Shown: positions 47,051 to 57,557 of the stretch, in pieces
Numbering within the stretch: position 1 is the first letter of the stretch
Layout of the letters: the number at the start of each line of letters is the position of its first letter
Assembly: GCF_034422975.1 (NCBI RefSeq)
Contig: NZ_CP139873.1
Location: forward strand, 1,364,001 to 1,428,000
Direction of reading: 5' to 3'
DNA: 64,000 nt
From: Idiomarina sp. PL1-037
Lineage (GTDB): Bacteria; Pseudomonadota; Gammaproteobacteria; Enterobacterales; Alteromonadaceae
The notes under the pieces: generated by a model
The model's input: only the letters and a program-made list of their open reading frames with translations
Databases searched by the model: none
Told to the model about the DNA's origin: nothing
Made by a program: the position numbers and the translations under genes

Positions 47051-48383
47051 GTGACAGGCCTGGACTTAGATTTTCAACCCGATTTCAAGCCCCTTGCGGC
47101 GCGAATGCGTCCACGCTCGGTTGACGAGTATGTAGGTCAGCAGCATCTGCTTGCTCCGGGTAAGCCTTTGCGAGTAGCTGTAGAGCAGGGCCATTTACAT
47201 TCAATGATTTTATGGGGGCCCCCGGGTACCGGCAAAACCACCTTAGCGGAACTTATTGCGACCCAGGCAAATGCTACAGTCAGCCGCATTAGTGCGGTAA
47301 CTTCCGGTGTTAAAGACATTCGAAAAGCCATTGAAGAAGCGAAGTTGCTGGCTCAGCAGCAGGGGCGCCGCACCATTTTGTTTGTGGATGAAGTGCATCG
47401 TTTTAACAAAAGCCAGCAAGACGCTTTTTTGCCTCACATTGAAGACGGCACTATTGTCTTTATTGGCGCGACCACCGAGAACCCCGGCTTTGAGCTTAAC
47501 AACGCACTGTTGTCGCGGGCGCGGGTTTACCGATTAAAAACACTGTCCAAAACGGATCTTGAACAGGCTCTGGAAAGCGCGTTAACAGACTCGGGACGGG
47601 GGCTTGGTCAACGTCAGTTGCAACTGCAAGGTGAAGCTCGGGCAAAACTTCTGGATTTAGCCGGTGGGGATGCGCGTCGCTTATTAAACTACCTTGAAGT
47701 GGTTGCTGATTTTGTTGAGAGCAGCAGCCAGCCAATTACACCAGAGTTGATCACTGCGGCTATTGGTGAAAAAGCCACGGCTTTTGATCATCAGGGTGAC
47801 CATTACTACGATGTTCTATCCGCTTTCCATAAGTCTGTCAGAGGCTCGTCTCCCGACGGCGCTTTGTATTGGTATGCACGTTTATTAACCGGTGGAGGGG
47901 ACGCTTTAGTCATTGCCCGCCGATTGCTGGCTATCGCCTCGGAAGACATAGGCAATGCTGACCCCCGAGCATTACAGTTGGCATTGAATGCCTGGGACAC
48001 GTACCACAGAGTGGGGCCGGCAGAGGGGGAGCGTGCCATTGCTCAAGCGGTTATTTATTGCGCCTGTGCAGCGAAAAGCAATGCCGTTTATAATGCTTTT
48101 AAGAGCGCACTAAGAACCGCTAAAGAACACAGCGATGCGCCAGTGCCTGAACATTTGCGTAACGCACCAACTAAGGTGCACAAAGCTCAGGGATATGGTG
48201 CTGACTACCAGTACGCACATAATTACCCTAACGCTTACGTTCCTGGTGAACGTTACTTACCATCAGAAATAGCCGACACCCAATTTTATACGCCGGAGCC
48301 ACGCGGTCTGGAAATAAAGTTGCAGGAAAAGCTCCGTTGGCTTCAGGATATGGACTCAAAGTCAGACTGGCACAGGGAGCCTG

Positions 48384-48391
<8 letters not shown>
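47051..48391 (+). CDS. rarA: Replication-associated recombination protein A (RarA/MgsA)
   Basis: A 446-residue AAA+ clamp-loader-like protein acting at stalled forks with SSB and RecA. N-terminal [21 protein letters not shown], Walker A GPPGTGKT, Walker [23 protein letters not shown], sensor 1 GATTENPGF, then the oligomerisation region [30 protein letters not shown]. The ORF opens with GTG at 47051. The crcB ATG overlaps its 3' end by 8 bases. Confidence 0.97.
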
Positions 48392-50073
<1,682 letters not shown>

Positions 50074-50074
50074 A

Positions 50075-50404
50075 TTAAATACATTTAGCCGGTTTAGGCA
50101 GGCCTGCAATTCGTGTGGCCTGCTTTGCCGGGCCTTTGGGAAAGAGTTTATACAGATAACGACTATTGCCTTTATCCTCGCCTAACTGCTTTTTCATGGC
50201 TTTAACCAGTACGCGCATTGCCGGGCTGGTATCAAATTCACGATAGAAATCTTGCACAAAAGTCACGACTTCCCAGTGTGCCGGAGTCATTTCAATACTT
50301 TCTAACTGCGCAAAGTGAAGCGCCAACTCCTCGCTCCAGTCATCTAGGTTTGCAAGGTAGTTGTGTTTGTCAGTTTCGTATTCTTGACCGTTAAATTCAA
50401 TCAT
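50075..50404 (-). CDS. tusE: Sulfur relay protein TusE (DsrC-like)
   Basis: A 109-residue DsrC-family protein that accepts persulfide sulfur from TusBCD and passes it to MnmA for tRNA 2-thiouridine synthesis. Family pattern: [52 protein letters not shown] and the penultimate Cys of KCI. It lies 9 bases after tusB. Its product feeds the same wobble uridine that MnmH selenates. Confidence 0.96.
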   Translation of the reverse strand: MIEFNGQEYETDKHNYLANLDDWSEELALHFAQLESIEMTPAHWEVVTFVQDFYREFDTSPAMRVLVKAMKKQLGEDKGNSRYLYKLFPKGPAKQATRIAGLPKPAKCI

Positions 50405-50413
50405 GCCGTGTTA

Positions 50414-50683
50414 TTACCAGGTTATCTGTTGTTGAAAGCTAAGCACCAGCTCAACCCACTGCTCGTCCGATTTTAACACGACATAGTCAGGCAGTGCAGT
50501 ATCCAAAGCGTTAGCTTCCTGCTTGCGCGCATAAACCGGTAATTGAACAGGTGGCTCGGGTGGTAGTTGATTGAGTGCTACGCCGGACATTAGCAACGCA
50601 TCGGTTTCACCCAGCAAGTGGCTATATTGTTCCAGCCAGGGCACTAAAGGCGAATTTCTTAACCAGTGTAAAGTAGAGGTCAT
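50414..50683 (-). CDS. tusB: Sulfurtransferase complex subunit TusB
   Basis: An 89-residue DsrH-family subunit of the TusBCD hexamer. It starts MTSTLHWLRNSPL, has the LLGETDALLMSGVALNQL strand-helix and ends in QQQITW like the family. TusB has no catalytic Cys. Its start overlaps tusC by 4 bases. Identification rests on the tusDCB context as well as sequence. Confidence 0.9.
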   Translation of the reverse strand: MTSTLHWLRNSPLVPWLEQYSHLLGETDALLMSGVALNQLPPEPPVQLPVYARKQEANALDTALPDYVVLKSDEQWVELVLSFQQQITW

Positions 50684-51003
50684 GAGAATTGTAATACCTC
50701 GTCAAATTGGCTTAGGTGACTCTTTAACTGTTCTGGCGAGACTATAACCGTATCAATGTTTGCGGGCAGGGCACTTGTATCGGTTAACGCTTCTGAGCTC
50801 ATTACAATGGGTTCAGCATCCAGCAACTCCAGCATGGCGTAACGCTTTGAAGGTTGGTTCAGTAAAGACTTAACGGCTTCACCGGACAATATTAATTGCA
50901 CCGGATAATCAAAGCTGGCTAATGCTAAAGCGATATCGAGTGCTTCGGTTGCTGAGTCGCCCGCAGCACTGCATTGTAAAATAGCAATTTTTTTCATGGT
51001 CAT
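50680..51003 (-). CDS. tusC: Sulfurtransferase complex subunit TusC
   Basis: A 107-residue DsrF-family subunit of TusBCD. DsrE-like fold: KKIAILQCSAAGDSATEALDIALALASFDYPVQLILSGEAV, then a C-terminal VIVSPEQLKSHLSQFDEVLQF. It overlaps tusD by one base and tusB by 4, so the three subunits are translationally coupled. Confidence 0.93.
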   Translation of the reverse strand: MTMKKIAILQCSAAGDSATEALDIALALASFDYPVQLILSGEAVKSLLNQPSKRYAMLELLDAEPIVMSSEALTDTSALPANIDTVIVSPEQLKSHLSQFDEVLQFS

Positions 51004-51347
51004 TAAAACTGTAAGGTCCGGTCGCTGGCAGCCATAGCTGTTGCCAGAGCCGTCAGGCCAGAGGCTTCAAAGCTGGGATGGAATTTTTCCATCCCCTTGC
51101 GTTCAGCCACGGTATGGCAGACCACCAGAGGTACTTGGTTGTGTTGGCTAAGCTCTTCCCATTGCGTAATCAAGTCTTCATTTTCTGTTGGCGTAGGAAA
51201 TTCCGCATGATTTACTGACTCTCGATAAAAAAACACACAGGCTATGGTGTGGCCACTTGCGATAGCCGCTTTTGCAAATGCCAGAGCATCCATAGATTGG
51301 GCGCGTTCTTTAACTGACTTTTGAAGGATGAGTGTGAGCTTAGCCAT
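51003..51347 (-). CDS. tusD: Sulfurtransferase TusD
   Basis: A 114-residue DsrE-family subunit that carries the persulfide. Catalytic Cys is in LVVCHTVAERKG. The ATG at 51347 starts the family N-terminus MAKLTLILQKSVKER; an in-frame ATG 15 bases earlier abuts a terminator hairpin. First gene of tusDCB-tusE, and only 17 bases separate its start from the T-run of that hairpin. Confidence 0.94.
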   Translation of the reverse strand: MAKLTLILQKSVKERAQSMDALAFAKAAIASGHTIACVFFYRESVNHAEFPTPTENEDLITQWEELSQHNQVPLVVCHTVAERKGMEKFHPSFEASGLTALATAMAASDRTLQF

Positions 51348-51364
51348 AAATTGTCCGTTCATAC

Positions 51365-51388
51365 AAAAACGCCCCGCAATGCGGGGCG
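51365..51388 (-). terminator. Terminator between yccA and tusD
   Basis: Stem CGCCCCGC / GCGGGGCG (51370-51377, 51381-51388) with a 3-base loop and a T5 run on the minus strand (51365-51369). It lies 24 bases after the yccA stop and almost touches tusD. Confidence 0.88.
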
Positions 51389-51412
51389 CTTATTACGATT
51401 TTACGGAAGCGA

Positions 51413-52081
51413 TTAATCGTCGCCACCAAACGCCATTAGCAATTGTAGCAAGCTAAGGAACAAGTTATAAATCGAGACATACAGAGTAACTGTTGCGAGG
51501 ATGTAGTTACGCTCGCCACCGTTAATGATGTCGCTGGTCTGCCACATAATCAGCATGGCCATCAATGGAATCATGATAGCAGAGATTGCAAGCTGTAATG
51601 CTGGCAACTGGAAGAACAGGTTCGCCAGAATTGCTACGAAGACCATGATGATACCAGCAGTAACCAGACCACCCAGCTTAGACATATCTTTTTTCGTGGT
51701 TAAGACATAAGCCGAGGTTGCAAAGAAGGTCAGAGCTGTACCGCCGAGCGCAGTAGCAACCATCTCGCCGCCACCAGGCATTGATAATGCCATGTTAAGG
51801 ATAGGGCCAAGGGTATAACCTAAAAAGCCTGTTAGAGCGAAGGTCAGTACAATGCCCATGCCGCTGTCTTTGGTTTTGTGAATACCAAAAAGCAAGCCAA
51901 AGTAAGCAACTAGAGTGATGATTAACCCCGGATAAGGCAAGTTCATCATAGTGCTGATAGTAGCAACAATAGCACTAAAGGCTAATGTCATTGCCAATAA
52001 AGTGTAGGTGTTGCGTAATACCTTATTAACGGCCAGCGTCGATTCGTTCTGACCGACATAAGTCTGACTGCGATTGTTCAT
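51413..52081 (-). CDS. yccA: Bax inhibitor-1 family membrane protein YccA
   Basis: A 222-residue protein with seven hydrophobic segments and the BI-1 pattern, beginning NKVLRNTYTLLAMTLAFSAIVA and ending YVSIYNLFLSLLQLLMAFGGDD. In E. coli YccA is a substrate and modulator of FtsH. It lies next to the tus genes, as in E. coli where yccA neighbours tusE. Monocistronic behind its own promoter. Confidence 0.94.
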   Translation of the reverse strand: MNNRSQTYVGQNESTLAVNKVLRNTYTLLAMTLAFSAIVATISTMMNLPYPGLIITLVAYFGLLFGIHKTKDSGMGIVLTFALTGFLGYTLGPILNMALSMPGGGEMVATALGGTALTFFATSAYVLTTKKDMSKLGGLVTAGIIMVFVAILANLFFQLPALQLAISAIMIPLMAMLIMWQTSDIINGGERNYILATVTLYVSIYNLFLSLLQLLMAFGGDD

Positions 52082-52255
52082 AGATTTCCCCGTGTTGAAC
52101 TTACTGTCTGTTAAGACTGTTTTTTATTTAAAAAGTTTCCTCGATACTACAGCATTAATGGGGGCGTTGGGTAGAGGATAAGGTAGTAATTTCTGGTGAA
52201 TTTTGTTCGGTTTGTTTAATAAACACCCAAACGAACACTTTGTTCAAATTTTTAC

Positions 52256-52284
52256 TTTACAAGCGTAACTTAGGTCTTTAATAT
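52256..52284 (+). promoter_or_regulatory. Promoter of tRNA-Ser
   Basis: -35 TTTACA (52256-52261) and -10 TAATAT (52279-52284), 17 bases apart, followed by a GC-rich start region (TCGCCTCG) typical of stringently controlled stable-RNA promoters. The tRNA begins 43 bases further. Confidence 0.7.
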
Positions 52285-52326
52285 TCGCCTCGTTCTCAAC
52301 AACGCAGTTGCAGAGAACAAAAATAC

Positions 52327-52418
52327 GGAGAGGTGGCAGAGCTCGGTTTAATGCACCTGACTTGAAATCAGGCGTGGGTTCATACCCACCGGGGGTTCGA
52401 ATCCCTCCCTCTCCGCCA
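52327..52418 (+). tRNA. tRNA-Ser(TGA)
   Basis: 92 bases with encoded CCA and the long variable arm of type II tRNAs (GTGGGTTCATACCCAC). Acceptor GGAGAGG pairs with CCTCTCC. The anticodon loop CTTGAAA gives TGA. Confidence 0.97.
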
Positions 52419-52424
52419 AATTTA

Positions 52425-52460
52425 GAAAAAAGCCCCGCTCATTAGAGTGGGGCTTTTTTT
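52425..52460 (+). terminator. Terminator of tRNA-Ser
   Basis: Stem AGCCCCGCTC / GAGTGGGGCT (52431-52440, 52445-52454, one wobble pair), loop ATTA, then a T-run; an A-run on the left makes it bidirectional. Confidence 0.9.
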
Positions 52461-52533
52461 GTGGTTGCTGCTTTTCAATGGTTGTTGGTATTCTTAACGC
52501 TTAAATTAAACGGTCGTTTAAATAGGGAATAGT

Positions 52534-53328
52534 ATGAACTTCCACACAGTAATAGAACAAATCGTCGCGGATAAGAACAATCAATTCATTGAACTACCTT
52601 CAGGCTGGGCTCAGGGACGTGCATTTTTCGGCGGCTTCAGTGCAGCACTGTCTGCTCAGTTTTTGTTGAAACAATTTCCGCCTGAATACCATCTTCGTTC
52701 CATGAATATCTCTTTTGTTGCACCTGCTGAACCGGGTGAGGCTGAGTTAAGTTACCGAATTTTGCGCGAGGGAAAATCGGTTATTCAGGTTGCTGTCGAA
52801 TTGCAACAGCAAGGCCAGATTATGTTGTCTTGTCTGGCGAGCCTGGGCAAAGCCCGAAGTTCAACGGTTACAGTGGCAAGTGAAACGCCACCCGATCTTA
52901 AAACCATAAAAGACGGACCAAGTTTACCTGAAGCGGATATTGTCCCAGAGTTTGCGAAAAACTTCGATTACCGTATTACGTCAGGTGGTATGCCATTTAG
53001 CGGACAACCGGGAAGAACTTTTGGTGGCTGGATACGTTTTCGTGAAGAGCAACAACAGCTGACTACGGCGACGATACTGGCTTTAGTTGACGCCTGGCCA
53101 CCGGCAGTCTTGCCTCATTTAGACAGCCCTGCGCCGGCCTCCTCTTTAACCTGGACTATTGAGTTTCCTGATATTCCTCTACAAAGTTTCAGTAGCCACG
53201 ACTGGTTTCAGTACGAAGCTTTTATTGAGCATGCTGAACATGGTTATGGACACAGTCGTGCGGGTCTGTGGAGTGAGCAGGGCGAGTTGTTAGCTATAAG
53301 TCGACAGACTTTTACGGTATTTGCGTAG
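52534..53328 (+). CDS. Acyl-CoA thioesterase, TesB-like double hotdog
   Basis: A 264-residue protein with two hotdog domains. The first has GWAQGRAFFGGFSAALSAQF and the second SGQPGRTFGGWIRFREE with the downstream ALVDAWPPAVLPHL, where the Asp is the catalytic type. These match the thioesterase-like superfamily (4HBT_3). It would cleave acyl-CoA, perhaps in fatty-acid turnover. A glycosylase-type gene follows 3 bases later. Confidence 0.85.
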   Translation: MNFHTVIEQIVADKNNQFIELPSGWAQGRAFFGGFSAALSAQFLLKQFPPEYHLRSMNISFVAPAEPGEAELSYRILREGKSVIQVAVELQQQGQIMLSCLASLGKARSSTVTVASETPPDLKTIKDGPSLPEADIVPEFAKNFDYRITSGGMPFSGQPGRTFGGWIRFREEQQQLTTATILALVDAWPPAVLPHLDSPAPASSLTWTIEFPDIPLQSFSSHDWFQYEAFIEHAEHGYGHSRAGLWSEQGELLAISRQTFTVFA

Positions 53329-53331
53329 TAA

Positions 53332-53928
53332 TTGTATGAAAACGACACCAGCAATCGTCAGACAACATCTTATCGATACCCAGCCGGTATCGACTTGTTG
53401 CTGCTCCAGTTGCCCGAGCGGGCCTTATTGGCGGCATCTGAAACACCTGTTATTGAAGCCTTACCACGAATTATTATTCGTCAAATGCTGTCTTTAAAAG
53501 CCTCCGCAACCATTATTGAAAGGGCAGAACAAAAGGCAAAAGCATTAGGAGTAGGCCGCATTGCTTACCTTCCTGCAGAGGAATTAACAGGGTGCGGTGT
53601 CAGTCGTTCCAAAGCTTCAGCCATTAACAGTGTTGCTCACTGTCATGAAGCTCAACCTGAGAGAATAGAAGCCTGGTCGCGGATGAGTTCAACTGACCTG
53701 ATTAAGGATGTGAGTCAGCTTAAAGGTATTGGCCCCTGGACGGCGTCTATTTTAGCGATGTTTCATTTTGCCCACGAAGATCTTTTTCCCATTCAGGACA
53801 GCTCGCTGCGTAAGGCCATGAGTCTGCTGAAAGATCAGGATATTCTGATCATTCCCGAAAGGGCTCAGCCTTACCGCAGTTATTTAGCCTGTTACTTGTG
53901 GGATATGCTGGATCAGGCACGCTTGTAG
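53332..53928 (+). CDS. HhH-GPD base-excision DNA glycosylase, AlkA-like
   Basis: A 198-residue glycosylase likely to remove alkylated purines. The helix-hairpin-helix LKGIGPWTASILAMF and the catalytic Asp in LFPIQDSSLRKA are present. It lacks the N-terminal domain of E. coli AlkA (282), fitting the compact bacterial AlkA/MAG group. The frame begins right after an in-frame TAA, so the earliest start is a TTG at 53332 without a clear ribosome site; the nearby ATG at 53336 is out of frame. Coupled re-initiation from the thioesterase gene is likely. Confidence 0.85.
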   Translation: MYENDTSNRQTTSYRYPAGIDLLLLQLPERALLAASETPVIEALPRIIIRQMLSLKASATIIERAEQKAKALGVGRIAYLPAEELTGCGVSRSKASAINSVAHCHEAQPERIEAWSRMSSTDLIKDVSQLKGIGPWTASILAMFHFAHEDLFPIQDSSLRKAMSLLKDQDILIIPERAQPYRSYLACYLWDMLDQARL

Positions 53929-54135
53929 CCAGTATAAAAATTCACCTTGAAGCTAGCCTTCAAATGTTATTTTCACGCCTTTGAATTGGCTTTTTCAGAG
54001 TTTTTGTAAAGTTCTGTAAAAGCCGCTTGTTATTGTCCTTAAAAGCTCAGAATATTCTATCCGAATTCGGGCAGAGTGGTACGGATTTAGCCTAATCAGG
54101 AAGACTAACAAGGTATACAAATAAGGAATGTGAAA

Positions 54136-54786
54136 ATGAACCGTATTATTTTAGCGATCCCCAATCCCATTATTAGTGCTGGCATGGCCGCCGTTCTGCA
54201 GCAACACTTCAGTGACCAAATATTAACCGTAACCGGTATTGCCGATTTACGCCGTGCTTGCTACGAGTATGAAGATGCTGTGGTTGTTTTGTGCAGCCAA
54301 CTTGGCGGTGCTGCAACAGTGGAACACTGGCGTCGCTTGAAGCGTCGTCATTGCGATCTAAAACTTATTGTCTGGGGTAGAAACCAACAAGATGTACTTG
54401 ATTTTCAGTGCGGTATTAGCGTTGTTGACGGATATTTACTGGACTCGTGCGACAGTACCGATTTGGTTCAGGCTATTCGTTCGCTGAAGCAGGGCAATGT
54501 TTTTGTCGCGGCTCCAGTAGCTGCTTACCTTGCACAGAACCCACGCTCGCAGCAGCAAAAAACAATGGTTGATATGCTGAGTGAACGTGAGCTTCAGGTG
54601 GCACAAATGCTCAGTCGGGGCATTCGGGTAAGGGAAATATCCCGGCATTTATGCATTAGCAGTAAAACAATAAATACCTTCCGTTATCGGATTTTCTCTA
54701 AACTCGGTATCGATGGTGATGTACAATTGTCTCATCTTGCAATTCAGTCAGGTCTTGTTGACCTAATTCAGTTTGAAGGTAGATGA
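54136..54786 (+). CDS. uvrY: UvrY/GacA orthologue with a degenerate receiver domain
   Basis: A 216-residue protein in the uvrY position before uvrC. The C-terminal LuxR-type HTH is intact and UvrY-like: LSERELQVAQMLSRG, SSKTINTFRYRIFSKLGI and DVQLSHLAIQ. The receiver domain lacks its chemistry: the acidic pair of UvrY (DD) is Pro9-Asn10, the phosphorylated Asp54 is Ser in VVLCSQL, the Thr is Gly and the conserved Lys is Asp. It should not be phosphorylated by BarA in the usual way. The ATG at 54136 has AAGGA 8 bases upstream. It overlaps uvrC by 4 bases. Confidence 0.85.
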   Translation: MNRIILAIPNPIISAGMAAVLQQHFSDQILTVTGIADLRRACYEYEDAVVVLCSQLGGAATVEHWRRLKRRHCDLKLIVWGRNQQDVLDFQCGISVVDGYLLDSCDSTDLVQAIRSLKQGNVFVAAPVAAYLAQNPRSQQQKTMVDMLSERELQVAQMLSRGIRVREISRHLCISSKTINTFRYRIFSKLGIDGDVQLSHLAIQSGLVDLIQFEGR

Positions 54787-56621
54787 CAGAAGGTAATCAA
54801 CAAAAGCAGTTTGACAGCGACAGTTTTCTCCGTCACCTGACTCATCAGCCCGGCGTTTACCGGATGTACGATGAGTCGGGTGACGTGATTTATGTTGGTA
54901 AAGCAAAAGATTTGAGAAAACGTGTGTCCAGTTACTTTCGTGAGAAGGTAGACCGGATGAAAACACAGGTGTTAGTTAAGCAAATTGCGTCTATGGACGT
55001 AACCGTTACCAACACCGAAGCTGAAGCGTTAATATTAGAAAACTCTTTTATCAAAAAATATCGGCCGCGTTACAATGTCTTGTTGCGTGACGATAAGTCC
55101 TATCCTTATATTATTTTAACTGCTCATCAGCACCCTAAGCTTGGTTTTCACCGGGGCGCTCGACGCGCGAAAGGGGACTATTTTGGTCCCTTTCCTAATG
55201 GCTCAGCTGTACGCGAAAGCCTAAACCTGCTGCAAAAGCTGTTTCCAATTCGACAATGCGACGACTCTTATTATCGTGCGCGCACCAGACCTTGTTTGCA
55301 GTATCAGTTAAAACGTTGCCTCGCGCCCTGTGTTAATGTTTGCACTGACGATGAATACAATGAACAGGTAGCACTGGCGAAACAGTTTCTGCAGGGCAAG
55401 AATCAGCAGGTTATTGACGAGCTAATGAATAAAATGGAGCAGGCGAGTGAAAGCCTGGATTTCGAGCGAGCAGCAAGATTTCGTGACCAGATTGCTGCAT
55501 TAAGAAAAACGCAGGAGCGCAACTCGGTGACCGGCAGCCAGCAAGAACTGGACGTTATTGGTTTAGCGCGTGGTAATGGAATGACGACAGTGCAAATGCT
55601 GTTTATCCGGGATAATCATTTGCAGGGCAGTCGCAGCTATTTTCCTAAGGTGCCGACAGATACCCCTGACGATGAAGTGCTCAGAGCTTTTCTGCTGCAG
55701 TTTTATTTATCGGATACTGCCGGACGGAAAATTCCAAGAGAAGTCGTGCTTCCTGTCGATGTAAAGCCGGACAACGTATTAGCGGAGGTCATGAGTGATG
55801 CGTTGTCACAACCTGTTAAACTGCAAAGTAAAGTGCGCGGGGATAAGCGTCAGTATCAGTCGCTGGCTCAAAAGAATGCGGTTAATGCGCTAGAGAGTCG
55901 CCTGAATCAGCAAAGTACGATGAACCGCCGAACTCAGGCATTACAGCAAGTGCTGGAATTTGGTGTACCCATTCAGCGCATGGAATGTTTTGATATTAGC
56001 CACACAATGGGTCAACAAACGGTGGCTTCCTGCGTTGTGTTTGATCAAAACGGACCTAAAAAATCAGATTACCGCCGCTATAATATTACCGGTATAACGC
56101 CGGGCGATGACTACGCTGCCATGTCTAAAGCTCTGGCGAAGCGGTACGACAATGCGAAAGAGCAGGGCAACATACCGGATATTCTGTTTATCGACGGTGG
56201 TAAAGGCCAGCTAGCCCAGGCGGAGAGCTACTTTAATGACTGGGGAAAAGAAGCGCCGGTATTAATTGGTGTTGCCAAAGGTGAGTCGCGCAAACCGGGC
56301 CTGGAAACTTTGATCATGGCGGGGAGCCATGCAACCATTCCGCTGAGTAAAGACGCCAGTGCGCTGCATTTGATTCAGCACATACGTGATGAGTCGCACC
56401 GTTTTGCCATAACCGGGCACCGGCAGAAGCGGGCTAAAGTTAAGAAAACCTCGACCTTAGAACAGATTGACGGGGTAGGAGCGAAGCGCAGACAGACCAT
56501 TTTGAAAAATCTAGGTGGATTACAAGAGGTAAAAAACGCTAGTATTGATAAATTAGCCAGCGTACCTGGCATTAGCCGAGCATTGGCAGAGAAAATCTAT
56601 TACTCATTTCGTGATGAGTAA
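54783..56621 (+). CDS. uvrC: Excinuclease ABC subunit C
   Basis: The 612-residue nuclease of nucleotide excision repair, making both incisions around damage. GIY-YIG domain at residues 15-95 (GVYRMYDESGDVIYVGKAKDL), UVR UvrB-binding motif around 200-235 with CLAPC before it, the RNase H-like second nuclease (ECFDISHTMGQQ, LFIDGGKGQL) and C-terminal tandem helix-hairpin-helix (IDGVGAKRRQ, VPGISRALAEK). Start overlaps the uvrY stop. Confidence 0.99.
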   Translation: MTEGNQQKQFDSDSFLRHLTHQPGVYRMYDESGDVIYVGKAKDLRKRVSSYFREKVDRMKTQVLVKQIASMDVTVTNTEAEALILENSFIKKYRPRYNVLLRDDKSYPYIILTAHQHPKLGFHRGARRAKGDYFGPFPNGSAVRESLNLLQKLFPIRQCDDSYYRARTRPCLQYQLKRCLAPCVNVCTDDEYNEQVALAKQFLQGKNQQVIDELMNKMEQASESLDFERAARFRDQIAALRKTQERNSVTGSQQELDVIGLARGNGMTTVQMLFIRDNHLQGSRSYFPKVPTDTPDDEVLRAFLLQFYLSDTAGRKIPREVVLPVDVKPDNVLAEVMSDALSQPVKLQSKVRGDKRQYQSLAQKNAVNALESRLNQQSTMNRRTQALQQVLEFGVPIQRMECFDISHTMGQQTVASCVVFDQNGPKKSDYRRYNITGITPGDDYAAMSKALAKRYDNAKEQGNIPDILFIDGGKGQLAQAESYFNDWGKEAPVLIGVAKGESRKPGLETLIMAGSHATIPLSKDASALHLIQHIRDESHRFAITGHRQKRAKVKKTSTLEQIDGVGAKRRQTILKNLGGLQEVKNASIDKLASVPGISRALAEKIYYSFRDE

Positions 56622-56644
56622 AAACAATAAGGAATCAGCGGATA

Positions 56645-57193
56645 ATGAAGTGGAATATCCCTAATATTTTGACCAGCTTCCGGATAGTACTTATTCCGGT
56701 ATTTCTGGTGGTTTTCTATTTACCAATGGAAGATGCGCGTTTCTGGGCTGCTTTTATCTTTTGGTTAGCGGCAATCACAGATGCTCTGGATGGCTATATA
56801 GCACGTCGCTTTAATCAATTTACTAAGTTCGGCGAGTTCCTTGACCCGGTAGCAGATAAAGCGATGGTGGTTGCTGCACTGGTTGTCATTGTCGAAGATT
56901 ATAATTCAGCCTTTATTACCATTCCGGCGCTGACGATGATTTGCCGCGAGCTTATAGTCAGTGCGCTACGTGAGTGGATGGCTCAAAGCGGCCACAGAGC
57001 AAAGGTCGCTGTTTCGAATTTAGGCAAATGGAAAACAGTGGCACAGATGCTGGCCTTAATTGGACTGCTTTGGAATGCAAACGTCTATATTTATTGGTTA
57101 TCGATGTTCTTATTCTATTCGGCTTTTGTTTTGACTCTGTGGTCCATGTGGGAATATTTACGCGGCGCCAAGAGCGAATTGACCAGAAATTAA
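56645..57193 (+). CDS. pgsA: CDP-diacylglycerol--glycerol-3-phosphate phosphatidyltransferase
   Basis: A 182-residue inner-membrane enzyme that makes phosphatidylglycerol phosphate. The CDP-alcohol phosphotransferase signature D-x2-D-G-x2-A-R-x8-G-x3-D-x3-D is present around residues 46-72 (DALDGYIARR and FGEFLDPVADK). Four to six membrane helices. The uvrY-uvrC-pgsA order is as in E. coli, 23 bases after uvrC. Confidence 0.98.
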   Translation: MKWNIPNILTSFRIVLIPVFLVVFYLPMEDARFWAAFIFWLAAITDALDGYIARRFNQFTKFGEFLDPVADKAMVVAALVVIVEDYNSAFITIPALTMICRELIVSALREWMAQSGHRAKVAVSNLGKWKTVAQMLALIGLLWNANVYIYWLSMFLFYSAFVLTLWSMWEYLRGAKSELTRN

Positions 57194-57243
57194 CTGCTTT
57201 GCCGTAAATTTGTGCAAACAGTCATTAAAATGATAAAAAGTCA

Positions 57244-57271
57244 TTGACTGAAACCGATTAAACAGTAGAAT
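57244..57271 (+). promoter_or_regulatory. Promoter of the tRNA-Gly-Cys-Leu operon
   Basis: -35 TTGACT (57244-57249) and -10 TAGAAT (57266-57271), 16 bases apart, with a GCC discriminator, 18 bases before tRNA-Gly. Confidence 0.75.
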
Positions 57272-57289
57272 GCCACGGCAGATGACGGT

Positions 57290-57365
57290 GCGGGAATAGC
57301 TCAGCTGGTAGAGCACAACCTTGCCAAGGTTGGGGTCGCGAGTTCGAATCTCGTTTCCCGCTCCA
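57290..57365 (+). tRNA. tRNA-Gly(GCC)
   Basis: 76 bases with encoded CCA. Acceptor GCGGGAA pairs with TTCCCGC. The anticodon loop TTGCCAA gives GCC. Confidence 0.98.
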
Positions 57366-57371
57366 AAGTCT

Positions 57372-57445
57372 GGCGGGTTGGCAGAATGGCTATGCAGCGG
57401 ATTGCAAATCCGTGGATCTCGGTTCGACTCCGGGACCCGCCTCCA
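57372..57445 (+). tRNA. tRNA-Cys(GCA)
   Basis: 74 bases with encoded CCA. Acceptor GGCGGGT pairs with ACCCGCC. The anticodon loop TTGCAAA gives GCA. It lies 6 bases after tRNA-Gly. Confidence 0.98.
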
Positions 57446-57470
57446 TTATTCGAGAACACTTCTATGTAGT

Positions 57471-57557
57471 GCCCGGGTGGTGGAATTGGTAGACACAAGG
57501 GATTTAAAATCCCTCGAAGGTAACTTCGTGCCGGTTCAAGTCCGGCCCCGGGCACCA
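57471..57557 (+). tRNA. tRNA-Leu(TAA)
   Basis: 87 bases with encoded CCA and a long variable arm. Acceptor GCCCGGG pairs with CCCGGGC. The anticodon loop TTTAAAA gives TAA. Last of the three tRNAs, the same trio as E. coli glyW-cysT-leuZ. Confidence 0.98.
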
